This document shows, in pieces, positions 35,870 through 44,397 of a stretch of 64,000 nt of DNA. The position numbers were made by a program, and so were the translations under genes. Each line of letters begins with the position of its first letter. Within the stretch, counting starts at the first letter, position 1. This stretch comes from Bog-473 sp963828825. Lineage in GTDB: Bacteria; Actinomycetota; Acidimicrobiia; Acidimicrobiales; RAAP-2. Location of the stretch: the NCBI GenBank assembly GCA_963828825.1, contig CAWHGF010000005.1, forward strand, positions 124,001-188,000, in the 5' to 3' direction. The notes below the pieces were generated by a model, which saw only the letters and a list, made by a program, of their open reading frames with translations, was not told where the DNA came from and ran no database searches.

Positions 35870-36526
35870 GTGCTGCTTGACCTGTTCCTGATCGGGCTCG
35901 TGGTCACCCTCGAGCCCATCCCGCTCACCGCGATGATCCTGCTGCTGGCGACCGAGGGCGGCCTGCTGAAAGGCCTCGGCTACGTCTTGGGCTGGATGAT
36001 CACGCTGGTGGTCGTCGTGGCGGTGACCGTGCTGGTCACTGGGGGGAAGCCACTCATCCCCGAGAGCAACCCGTCGACCGCAGTGCTGGCGTTGAAACTG
36101 GGCATCGGCGCCGTGCTCGTCTTCATTGCGTACCGGCGCTGGGGCACCTGGCAGTCGGCCGAACCCAAGGGGCAGCCGAAGTGGATGGCGGGGATCGACC
36201 GCGTCAACCCCGTGACCGCGGCGGGACTCGCATTCCTGCTGCAGCCGTGGGTGCTCGTGACGGCCGGGGTGGCCACCATCACCCAGGCCAAGCTCTCCTC
36301 GACCCTGGAGTACGTCGCCGTCTTCGGCTTCTGCGTCTGGTGCTCGGCGAGCTATCTCGTCATGGAGAGCTACGCGGCGCTCTGTCCCGCCAAGGTCAAG
36401 AGCACGCTCACCGCGCTCCTCCGATGGATCACCACGCATCGGGACCAGGTCATTGTGTTCGTGTCCCTCGGGCTGGGGCTCTACCTCATGGCCAAGAGCA
36501 CGTACGGACTGGTGAACGGCGACTGA
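35870..36526 (+). CDS. GAP-family (Sap-like) membrane protein
   Basis: 218 residues with six predicted membrane helices. The start is GTG 35870, preceded by ACGGGGG. The N-terminal LIGLVVTLEPIPLTAMILLL and the central WMAGIDRVNPVTAAGLAFLL, with a hydrophilic loop between helices 3 and 4, are typical of the GAP family (peptidoglycolipid addressing proteins). In mycobacteria these help move cell-wall glycolipids to the surface. The cargo here is unknown. A glycosyltransferase gene follows 280 nt later. Confidence 0.7.
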   Translation: MLLDLFLIGLVVTLEPIPLTAMILLLATEGGLLKGLGYVLGWMITLVVVVAVTVLVTGGKPLIPESNPSTAVLALKLGIGAVLVFIAYRRWGTWQSAEPKGQPKWMAGIDRVNPVTAAGLAFLLQPWVLVTAGVATITQAKLSSTLEYVAVFGFCVWCSASYLVMESYAALCPAKVKSTLTALLRWITTHRDQVIVFVSLGLGLYLMAKSTYGLVNGD

Positions 36527-36807
36527 AGGCCCCCCGGCACCCTGCGGCCTCGTACGGGCGGCCGTTCGCTTCGGGCGCTCATCCTGATCGTGCCCTTCAT
36601 CGGCGCCCGGGTCCAGGGCGGCTGAGAACGCCACCCCCTCCGTTCTGGGGCCCGGCCACCAGATGCCCGGGGAACAGGCCCAACGCAGAGCGGGACCGGC
36701 CGCCGTCGCCACAGCCGATATCGTGCGGAGCGGCGAGCCGAGGCGGCTCCGGAGGCGGCGGACAGCTCAAACGGCACGTCGCCTTCTGGCAGAGGGATTG
36801 GACGAGC

Positions 36808-37800
36808 ATGGACGAGCGACCAACTGTGTCGATCCTCATCCCGACCTTCAACGAGATCGCACACATCGACGCGTGCCTGACCTCGGTACTGGCGCAGAGC
36901 TACCCGCTTCTCGAGGTACTCGTAGTCGATGGAGGATCGACGGACGGGACACGCGAGCGGGCGGCCTCGTACGGACCACCGGTGCGGCTGGTCGACAATC
37001 CGAGCCGCGGTCCGGCCTCGGCGATGAATGTGGGGATCGCAGCAAGCAAGGGGTCATTCATCTGCCGTATGGACGCCCATACGGTGTTCGATCCCTCCTA
37101 TGTAGCCGAGAGTCTCCGGGTGCTCCTGGAGGAAGGTGCCGACGTCGTCGGAGGACCCATGCACCCCGTCGGCAACGGCGAATTCGGTCGCGCGGTGGCA
37201 GCTGTGACGTCGTCGGCCCTCGGCATGCCCGGGCGCTTCCATTACACCACAACTCGGATCGAGACCGACCACGTCTACCTGGGCACGTGGAAGCGGTCGA
37301 CACTTCTGGAGTTGGGTGGCTTCGACGATCGGCGCTTCCCCTGGTGTGGTGAGGACAACGAACTGACCTACCGCATCCGTTGTAGGGGTGGACGAGTGGT
37401 CTGCGATCCCGCCGTCCGCTCGGACTATTCGCCTCGCGAAACGCCAGTCGCTCTGTGGCGGCAGTACGAACGATACGGGTTGGCCAAGGCCACGTCCCTC
37501 GCGACACATAGAGCACTTCCGTCCTGGCGACCGGTGGCGCCGGCTTCGTTGGTTGCCGCCACGATCATTGGTCTGTTCACGGGGCAGACATGGAAGCAAC
37601 GAGCCGCCGTTCCGGCGGTTCACGCGCTGGGTTGTGGGCTGGTCGCCCGGTGGGTAAGTCGCCGCGGAGCGAACGATCCGTGGCGCGCCGCTCTCGTGCA
37701 GGTCATCTGTCACTGGTCGTTCGGCCTTGGCTTCTGGCGAGGCATATGGCGGATGGCCCGGGGTAGACCCGTGCAGACTTGCCACCTGTCGACCGAGTGA
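36808..37800 (+). CDS. Family 2 glycosyltransferase, membrane-associated
   Basis: 330 residues from ATG 36808, with AGAGGGA about 10 nt before it. The GT-A fold is clear: VSILIPTFNEIAHIDACLTS at the N-terminus, VLVVDGGSTDGT (about 40), CRMDAHTVFDP containing the DxD-like site (about 88), and RFPWCGEDNELTYRIR with the catalytic ED (about 178). C-terminal hydrophobic segments (about 245-320) attach it to the membrane, as in ExoA-type succinoglycan transferases. It probably adds a hexose to a lipid-linked glycan using a nucleotide sugar. Confidence 0.85.
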   Translation: MDERPTVSILIPTFNEIAHIDACLTSVLAQSYPLLEVLVVDGGSTDGTRERAASYGPPVRLVDNPSRGPASAMNVGIAASKGSFICRMDAHTVFDPSYVAESLRVLLEEGADVVGGPMHPVGNGEFGRAVAAVTSSALGMPGRFHYTTTRIETDHVYLGTWKRSTLLELGGFDDRRFPWCGEDNELTYRIRCRGGRVVCDPAVRSDYSPRETPVALWRQYERYGLAKATSLATHRALPSWRPVAPASLVAATIIGLFTGQTWKQRAAVPAVHALGCGLVARWVSRRGANDPWRAALVQVICHWSFGLGFWRGIWRMARGRPVQTCHLSTE

Positions 37801-37854
37801 ATCGCCCGGAGAGGACCGAAATCATGCCGAGCACGGCTGCCCTCCAGTCCGGCG

Positions 37855-38805
37855 TCAGGAGACGCCATCTGAGACCGCGGTGGCAGGGGACCCCACCAGC
37901 TTGGCTGAGAATTTGACCGCCTTGACTGCACTCGTCGCCCCCGTCTGCAGCGTGGCCCCGATCACGATAAGAATCACGCCGAGCCAGAAGACGTAGGGCC
38001 AGCCCAGCATCAAGATGCCCAGCCGGCCGAGCATGTACGGCGGGGAGCAGACCACGGCACCCAACGCGCCGCCGACCGCAGTCGCCGCCAGCGCGTCCCG
38101 GCGCGACTGATTCTTCTTCTCGACGCCGACGATGCGAGCGGGCACGGCGAGGTAGCACAGCATCATGACTCCGACGACGATGCTCTGGCTGATGACGAAC
38201 GGCCAGTGGCCCCAGCGCGTCGCGATGAGGGCGGAGAAGGACAGCGCGAGTCCGATGGAGCATCCCCAGGCCAGAATGACGCGGAGGTGGCCCTTGGCCA
38301 GACCGAAGGCAGGGCGGATCTTCGGCTGACCGGGCACCGAGATGGCAAAGGCGAAGACGCCGTTCAGGTAGAAGCTGGCCGCCGTGAGCGCGGTGACCGC
38401 CAGCACACACGGGATCAGGAGGGGGCCCCGGATGACGTGGAACTGCTTGCCGTGGAGGACATGGATCTTGATGTCCAACATGGCGATCCAGATCCACATG
38501 GCCGGCACGATCTGGACCAGAGTGAGGCGCCAATTGGTGTACAGGAGCTTGACGCCCTGGAACAACATGAGGAAGGCGCCCACGATCATGGCCAACGGCG
38601 CGAGCCAGCGACGCCGCTTGCTCAGCTGGAGCACGGCCTGCTCCACCGCCGCGTCGTCGCCGCGCCGGATGGCGTCGGTGAGCCGCCCGATGGAGGCACC
38701 GATGCGCTCGCGGCGGGTGCCGGTGGGCCCGGTCAGACCGGGATCGGCGGGTCCCGGGGATCCGGAGCCCTCCGGTGTGCTCCGATCTCCGTGGTCCACC
38801 TTCAC
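37855..38805 (-). CDS. Multi-pass membrane protein of unknown function
   Basis: 316 residues from GTG 38805, chosen for the GAGGGG site six bases before it. A polar, Gly/Pro-rich N-terminus is followed by a helix rich in charged residues (RRERIGASIGRLTDAIRRGD), then about seven membrane helices from residue 70. Between helices 2 and 3 lies DIKIHVLHGKQFHVIRGP, and a hydrophilic loop EKKNQSRRDALAA occurs near 225. I do not recognise the family. It converges on the glycosyltransferase gene (54 nt apart) and is divergent from the DUF2252 gene. Confidence 0.6.
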   Translation of the reverse strand: MKVDHGDRSTPEGSGSPGPADPGLTGPTGTRRERIGASIGRLTDAIRRGDDAAVEQAVLQLSKRRRWLAPLAMIVGAFLMLFQGVKLLYTNWRLTLVQIVPAMWIWIAMLDIKIHVLHGKQFHVIRGPLLIPCVLAVTALTAASFYLNGVFAFAISVPGQPKIRPAFGLAKGHLRVILAWGCSIGLALSFSALIATRWGHWPFVISQSIVVGVMMLCYLAVPARIVGVEKKNQSRRDALAATAVGGALGAVVCSPPYMLGRLGILMLGWPYVFWLGVILIVIGATLQTGATSAVKAVKFSAKLVGSPATAVSDGVS

Positions 38806-39066
38806 TGGTCGCCCCTCATCCTGGCCCGCCGCACGGGCCACCCCGCGGTTGTCGCCGTCCCGCGGTCCCTGCCGGCGGCGCTGCACCTCGGCTCCGCCAT
38901 TGTGACTCCGGGCGGAGGGCGGGGAAGGGGTCCAAGGCTATCCGGACCGGTCGCGGGACCCGAGCGGACGCCCGACGAAACGGTCGACCGTGCGAAGACG
39001 ACACAGGTGGTCCTAGCCTCGAGCGAAAGCGGTGACGCGGCGACGTGTCCGGAGAGGTGGCCGAGG

Positions 39067-40521
39067 ATGGCTGAGGACGAGGGGATCCGTTTGGCCGAGC
39101 GCCCCGAATCGATCGTCCCGCACATGAGCGAGGCGGAGAGCAAGGCGAGCGGCAAGGAGGCCCGGGCCCAGGTGCCGCGGCACAGCCACGCCACGTTCGA
39201 AGCGCCATCGGATCGACCCGACCCGGTGTCGTTACTCGAGGAGCAGGCGAGGACACGGGTGCAGGAGCTCGTACCGATCCGCTACGGCCGCATGCTGGTC
39301 TCCCCCTTCACGTTCTTCCGGGGGGCCGCGCTGGTCATGGCGTCGGATCTGTCGACCACACCGCGCTCGGGACTCACGGCCCAGCTCTGCGGAGATGCCC
39401 ACCTCTCCAATTTCGGTGTGTTCGGGTCGCCCGAGCGGCAGCTCGTCTTCGATTGCAACGACTTCGACGAGACGACCCCGGGGCCCTGGGAGTGGGACGT
39501 CAAGCGTCTGGCGGCGAGTGTCGTGATCGCCGGCCGGAACAGGGGCCACTCCAAGTCGGCACGGTCCGATGCGATCGTGGCGCTGGGTCAGTCGTACCGG
39601 GCGTCGATGCGCCAGATGGCCACCATGTCGAACCTGGAGGTCTGGTACTTCCACGTGGACGTGGCGGACGTCATCACGTTGCTGGAGTCCCAAGCGTCCG
39701 GTTCGAAGGCGCAGGCTCATATGGCGGCGACGGCGACGAAGCTGGTCGAGAAGGCGCGGACGAAGGACAGCATGAAGGCCCTCGACAAGTTGACGCATGT
39801 GGTCGACGGAGAGCGCCGCATCATCAGCGATCCTCCCCTGGTGGTCCCGATTGAGGAGCTCTTCCCCGAGGTGGAATTCGAGCAGGTGGCCGACCTGTTC
39901 CGGGATATCCTGCGCCGGTACCGCCAGAGTCTGTCGACCGACCGCCGGCACCTGCTGGAGAAGTACCGGTTCAGCCAGATGGCCCGCAAGGTGGTCGGGG
40001 TGGGCAGTGTCGGCACCCGGGCCTGGGTGGTCCTCATGCACGGTGCCAGCCACGAGGATGTCCTCTTCCTGCAGGCAAAGGAGGCGGAGGCGTCGGTCCT
40101 GGAGCGCTTCACCAAGAAGAGCCTCTACGGGAACCATGGAGCCCGCGTGGTCGCCGGCCAGCGCCTGATGCAGGCCAGCAGCGACATCCTCCTCGGGTGG
40201 CAGCGCGCCGATGGTGTCGACGGCATCAGCCGTGATTACTACGTGCGCCAGCTGCAGGACTGGAAGGGGTCGATCGACACCGACACCATGCTCCCGCAGG
40301 GCCTGGAGGCCTACGGGAAACTGTGTGCGCTCACGCTTGCCCGCGCCCATGCCCGTTCCGGTGATCGCTTCGCCATGGCGGCGTACCTCGGCAACAACGC
40401 GACTTTCGAGAAGGCGCTGGCGAAGTTCGCCGAGTCCTACGCCGACCAGAACGAGCGGGACTACGAGGCGTTCGCCGCGGCCTGCAGGAGCGGCCGGATC
40501 CACGCCGAAGAGGGGGTCTAG
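39067..40521 (+). CDS. DUF2252 family protein (kinase-like fold)
   Basis: 484 residues from ATG 39067. The DUF2252 core is plain: RYGRMLVSPFTFFRGAALVM (about 80), LCGDAHLSNFGVFGSPER (about 118) and VFDCNDFDETTPGPWEWDVKR (about 138), which resemble the catalytic GDxHxxN and DFD loops of aminoglycoside phosphotransferase-like kinases; SLYGNHGARVVAGQRLMQ (about 355) follows. Phosphotransfer to a small molecule has been suggested for the family, with no proven substrate. A GGAGAGG site lies before the start. It precedes the PLDc_N/DUF6325/SHOCT cluster on the same strand. Confidence 0.8.
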   Translation: MAEDEGIRLAERPESIVPHMSEAESKASGKEARAQVPRHSHATFEAPSDRPDPVSLLEEQARTRVQELVPIRYGRMLVSPFTFFRGAALVMASDLSTTPRSGLTAQLCGDAHLSNFGVFGSPERQLVFDCNDFDETTPGPWEWDVKRLAASVVIAGRNRGHSKSARSDAIVALGQSYRASMRQMATMSNLEVWYFHVDVADVITLLESQASGSKAQAHMAATATKLVEKARTKDSMKALDKLTHVVDGERRIISDPPLVVPIEELFPEVEFEQVADLFRDILRRYRQSLSTDRRHLLEKYRFSQMARKVVGVGSVGTRAWVVLMHGASHEDVLFLQAKEAEASVLERFTKKSLYGNHGARVVAGQRLMQASSDILLGWQRADGVDGISRDYYVRQLQDWKGSIDTDTMLPQGLEAYGKLCALTLARAHARSGDRFAMAAYLGNNATFEKALAKFAESYADQNERDYEAFAAACRSGRIHAEEGV

Positions 40522-40672
40522 GACGATGCCGACCCGGGAGACGCCCAGGTGTGGGCCCCCCGATCTGGGCGTTCTGCCCTACCCCGGTTGCGGCAAGGGG
40601 GGGATGCTGCGAGTGTTGTGGGGGGCGCGTCGCCCAGAAGGCCGCGCCCCGTCGACCACGTAAGGAGTCCTC

Positions 40673-41080
40673 ATGCTTGCCGCCGTCTACCAGTACCCGA
40701 TTCTCGATTTCTTCCTGACGATGCTGTACTTCTTCCTCTTCGTCATCTGGATCTGGCTGCTCATCTCGGTATTCGTGGACATCTTCCGCAGCCACGACAT
40801 GGGTGGCTGGGCCAAGGCGCTCTGGGTGATCTTCATCATCATCCTGCCGTTCCTCGGCGTCTTCGTGTACCTGATCGCCCGGGGCGGCAAGATGCACGAG
40901 CGGGCAGCGCAGCAGGCGGCCCAGCAGCAAAAAGCCTTCGACCAGTACGTCAAGCAGGCCGCCGGGACCAGTGGCGACACGACGGCCGACCAGCTCGCCA
41001 AGCTGGCCGACCTCAAGTCTCAGGGCGTCCTCACGGACGCGGAATTCGACGCCCAGAAGGCCAAGATCCTGGCCAGTTGA
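40673..41080 (+). CDS. PLDc_N and SHOCT domain membrane protein, copy 2
   Basis: 135 residues with the same layout as the protein at 32197-32598: membrane hairpin, GWAKALWVIFIIILPFLGVF, a polar helix and a SHOCT end (LAKLADLKSQGVLTDAEFD). The two proteins differ at only about 20 positions, mostly in the N-terminal ten residues, the end of helix 1 and the Ala/Gln-rich stretch after the second helix. Parts of the DNA are identical for about 80 bases, and the ribosome sites (AAGGAGTCC) also match. It is first in a cluster with a DUF6325 protein and a third SHOCT protein. Confidence 0.82.
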   Translation: MLAAVYQYPILDFFLTMLYFFLFVIWIWLLISVFVDIFRSHDMGGWAKALWVIFIIILPFLGVFVYLIARGGKMHERAAQQAAQQQKAFDQYVKQAAGTSGDTTADQLAKLADLKSQGVLTDAEFDAQKAKILAS

Positions 41081-41149
41081 GCGCACGAACGGCCGGGGGC
41101 ACGGCGAGGAACGCCCAGCAGAGATCAGCAGAGGAGAAGAGGAGACACG

Positions 41150-41578
41150 ATGAGCATCGGACCAGTCAGCTATACGGTGATCGCCTTCCCGGGCAATCGT
41201 TTCAACGGGAACATCGCCCCGGAGGTCGCCAAGCTGGTGGCCAGCGGCACGGTGCGGATCCTCGACCTGGTGTTCGTGGCCAAGGACGAGCAGGGCGACA
41301 CCATCAGCCTCGAATTCGACCAGATGGATGAGTTGGCGGCCTTCGGCGACATCGACGGCGAGGTCGGTGGCCTCGTCAACGCCGAAGACCTCGACCACGT
41401 GGCCGCCAATCTGCCGGAAGGCAACTCCGCGCTGGTGATCCTGTGGGAGGACCTCTGGGCCGTCCCGCTCGTCGAAGCGATGCGTGAGTCGGGTGGGGTG
41501 CTCATCGACAGCGCCCGCATCCCGTCGGACCTCATTGAGACGGCGCTCGATGAGCTGGCCCAGGCATTGAAGTCCTGA
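41150..41578 (+). CDS. DUF6325 family small cytoplasmic protein
   Basis: 142 residues, no signal peptide. The pattern GPVSYTVIAFPGNRFNG, VRILDLVFVAKDEQGD, ALVILWEDLWAVPLVEAMR and GGVLIDSARIPSDLIETAL is that of the DUF6325/DUF1269-like alpha-beta family common in actinobacteria and often next to SHOCT proteins. It has a strong AGGAGA site. The next SHOCT gene follows after 34 nt. The biochemical role is unknown; membrane-stress signalling is a guess from gene neighbourhoods. Confidence 0.7.
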   Translation: MSIGPVSYTVIAFPGNRFNGNIAPEVAKLVASGTVRILDLVFVAKDEQGDTISLEFDQMDELAAFGDIDGEVGGLVNAEDLDHVAANLPEGNSALVILWEDLWAVPLVEAMRESGGVLIDSARIPSDLIETALDELAQALKS

Positions 41579-41612
41579 GAACCGAGAGACCGAAGAGAGA
41601 AGGAGCACGACC

Positions 41613-41912
41613 ATGCCGATGATGAGACGACGCCCCGTCCTGCGGACCGTCGGAAGGACGGCGGTGATCGCCGGTACGGCCACCGTGGTGGCCGGCGGGG
41701 TGAACCGCCACCAGCAGCAGAAATACGCACAGCAGAACGCCGCGGCAGAGCAAGCGGCACCGCAGGAGGCCGCCGCCCCCCCGCCCACCGGGCCGGACTC
41801 CGATGACCTGATCAACAAGCTGAAGGAGCTTGCCAACCTCAAGGACCAGGGCATCCTGACCGAGGCCGAGTTCAGCGACCAGAAGGCGAAGATCCTGGCT
41901 GAGATGTCCTGA
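41613..41912 (+). CDS. Small SHOCT domain protein
   Basis: 99 residues: a basic N-terminus (RRRPVLRTVGRTAVIAGTAT) with a weak hydrophobic stretch, a Gln/Ala-rich coil, a Pro-rich linker and a C-terminal SHOCT motif (LINKLKELANLKDQGILTEA, then KILAEM). GAAGGAG lies before the ATG. It ends the three-gene cluster. The SHOCT motif matches those of the two PLDc_N proteins, so these may assemble together; that is inference. Confidence 0.75.
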   Translation: MPMMRRRPVLRTVGRTAVIAGTATVVAGGVNRHQQQKYAQQNAAAEQAAPQEAAAPPPTGPDSDDLINKLKELANLKDQGILTEAEFSDQKAKILAEMS

Positions 41913-42148
41913 GCCGTGGGAGGCATCCGACGCCGGCCTGAGCCGGCGGATCTGCGTGAGCGGCCCCCTCTCCAGGTGCCGTTTTTCGCGTCCCTAGCCG
42001 CCCCGGACGTGCGAGATCCGTGGCCGTCCGCCGAAGTCACGACGCCTTCATTCGCAATTGCTTGACATGGCGGTTGATACCTGATCCCATTTTCCCGGGG
42101 TACCCGAGGCCCGGTGTGCCGGCCTCCGAGGGCGAACTGGGAGGACTC

Positions 42149-43702
42149 ATGAGCACGGTTCACGTCGACGACGACGTCGCTCGGCTGCACAGGCTCGGGT
42201 ACGCGCAGGAGCTCCGGAGGAGGATGAGCGGCTTCTCCAACTTCGCCGTCTCCTTCACCATCATCTCGGTGCTGTCCGGGTGTCTGACCCTGTACTACTT
42301 CGGCATGACGTACGGCGGCCCCGTCGTCATCGTGTGGGGTTGGATCATCGTCGGCATCATGACGACGATCGTCGGGCTCGGCATGGCGGAGATCGCGTCG
42401 GCCTACCCGACCGCCGGCGGCTTGTACTACTGGTCGGCGAAGCTGTCCGAGACGAACTCCGCCGCCTGGAGCTGGTTCACGGGCTGGTTCAACCTGCTCG
42501 GCTAGGTGGCCATCACGGCCGGCATCGACTTCGGATTCGCCACGTTCTTCACGGTGTTCCTCAATCTGACGACCAACTTCCCGGACACCACCGGCTGGGT
42601 GCTCACCGTGTACGCCTGTGTCCTCATCGTCCACGGCATCATCAACACGTTCGGCGTACGGGTCGTGGCCTTGCTGTCGGATGTGAGCGCCTGGTGGCAC
42701 ATTCTGGGGGTGCTCACGATCGCGGTGGTGCTCTTCTTCGTGCCGAGCCACCACGCCTCCGCCTCCTTCGTCTTCACGAAGTTCGAGAACCAGTCGACGC
42801 TCGGCGTCCCATGGTTCGTCTTCATGATCGGGCTCCTGATGGCGCAGTACACCTTCACCGGCTACGACGCCTCGGCCCACATGTCCGAGGAGACCCGCAA
42901 CGCCGACATCTCGGCGCCCCGGGGAATCGTCAGCTCCATCCTCAACTCCCTGATCGCCGGCTGGATCCTCATTCTGGCCATCACGTTCGTGATCCCGACC
43001 GATCCGAAGGTGTACGCCGCCACGGCCGCCGACACGGCGGCGCCCGTGGTCATCTGGACCGCTGCGCTCTCGAGGGTGGGGGCGGAGCTCCTGCTCTTGA
43101 TCGCGGTGGTGGCACAGTTCTTCTGCGGCATGGCCTCGACGGCGGCGAACTCCCGGATGCTCTTCGCGTTCAGTCGTGACGGCGCCGTGCCGGGTCACCG
43201 CTTCTGGCACCGGATCAACCCGCGTACGCGGACACCCACCAACTCCATCTGGTTCTGTGTCGTCTTCGCCTTCCTCCTGGCGGTGCCCGTGCTGTGGAGC
43301 AGCGTGGCCTATGCGGCGGTCACGTCGATCGCCACCATCGGCCTGTACATCGCGTACGTCCTGCCGACCCTGCTCCGGCGCATCAAGGGGAAGAGCTGGG
43401 AGGGTGGTCGGTGGTCGCTCGGGAAGTGGAGCCCGCTCGTCGGGTGGCTCGGCATCGTCTGGGTGGCCTTCATCGCCGTGCTCTTCATGCTCCCCGAGGT
43501 CGCGTTCAGCAGTGTCAACTGGGACACGTTCAACTACGCCCCAGTGGCGGTGGGTGTCGTGCTGCTGTTCTCGGGCGGCTACTGGCTGCTCAGTGCCCGC
43601 AAGTGGTTCAAGGGGCCCAAGTCGCAGGGCGACGAGGCCGCGCTGCAGAAGATCGAGGCCGAATTCTCCAACATCGAGCGCGAGCTCGAGGACGTCGACT
43701 GA
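42149..43702 (+). pseudogene. APC-family amino acid permease with in-frame TAG stop
   Basis: The frame from ATG 42149 (GGGAGG site) to 43702 encodes one 12-helix permease of the amino acid/choline (ACT) group: RRMSGFSNFAVSFTIISVLS at the start, GLGMAEIASAYPTAGGLYYW (helix 2-3 signature), GYDASAHMSEETRNA near residue 240, and a polar C-terminus. It is broken only by TAG at 42503-42505, codon 119, inside GWFNLLG/VAITAGID. Relatives have Gln there, so CAG to TAG (one C to T change) explains it. The rest is uninterrupted, so loss is recent, or the stop is read through, or it is a base error. Confidence 0.85.
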
Positions 43703-43874
43703 CCGAGCCCCTGCCGGCGATGGTCACGGGCGAGATGTCAACGCGGGTGTCCCCCGCCGGCTGGGTCGCCCCTGAAACGAGGCGCACTTTTCGAACGGCT
43801 GTCCCGTCGCGGCCCTGATCCGGGTTTTCCAACCCGAATGTCGGGATAGTGCTCTGGGCGAGGGAGGCTGCACG

Positions 43875-44180
43875 ATGCAGGTGAACCGGCAGGAACTCGT
43901 GCGTTCAGCGAGAAGGCGGGTGCACCGGGGGAGGAAGACCACGGGGAGGATCGTGGTTGCCGCCCTTGGCTTCGCGGTGGCGTACTACTTCGACACGGAG
44001 AATGGCGCTCTCCGGAGGAAGCGGCTCCACCAGTTGGTGCAGCGGACCGTCCGCAACGTCAGTGCTGTCGTCGCGGCGGGCGCCGAAGATCCGCCACCGG
44101 TCTTTCATCCCGTCCTTCGGACCCACCGCGCCGAGGAGCCTGCGCAACGTCTTGGCGGGCGCGCCGAGGTTGCGCGCTGA
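43875..44180 (+). CDS. Small basic membrane-associated protein
   Basis: 101 residues with a GGGAGG site before ATG 43875. A cationic N-terminus (RSARRRVHRGRKT) precedes a short hydrophobic segment (RIVVAALGFAVAYYF) and the motif DTENGALRRKRL, which resembles the YF/LDPxxGxxRR motif of YtxH-like actinobacterial envelope proteins. A polar, disordered C-terminus follows. The function is unknown. Confidence 0.55.
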   Translation: MQVNRQELVRSARRRVHRGRKTTGRIVVAALGFAVAYYFDTENGALRRKRLHQLVQRTVRNVSAVVAAGAEDPPPVFHPVLRTHRAEEPAQRLGGRAEVAR

Positions 44181-44397
44181 GCGGTTTGGGGTTTTCGGGG
44201 ACGACCTTCCTCCCTGTTCAGAGCGTTTTCTTGTCACAGCCGCGGCTCTTTTGTGCCGGCTGACCCGAGCCCTCGAGCGGAGGTTGGACCGGTAACGTAA
44301 GCCCGCATGTGGCCGAAAGACCGCGGATCGATGACGACCGTCTTCCGCGCTGGTTCGCACCCGGTTGCGCGTGCCTGAACCCGTCGGGCCCGGGGCC

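Noticed and set aside
39232..40503. 423-codon open frame on the minus strand
   Set aside because: It lies fully antisense to the DUF2252 gene, which has clear family motifs.
42280..43179. 299-codon plus-strand frame bridging the permease stop codon
   Set aside because: It is a shifted frame of the permease with Arg/His-rich composition and no helices, so it does not explain the TAG.
40331..43210. 959-codon open frame on the minus strand
   Set aside because: It is antisense to five real genes; the protein is low-complexity and rich in charged residues, a GC-bias artefact.
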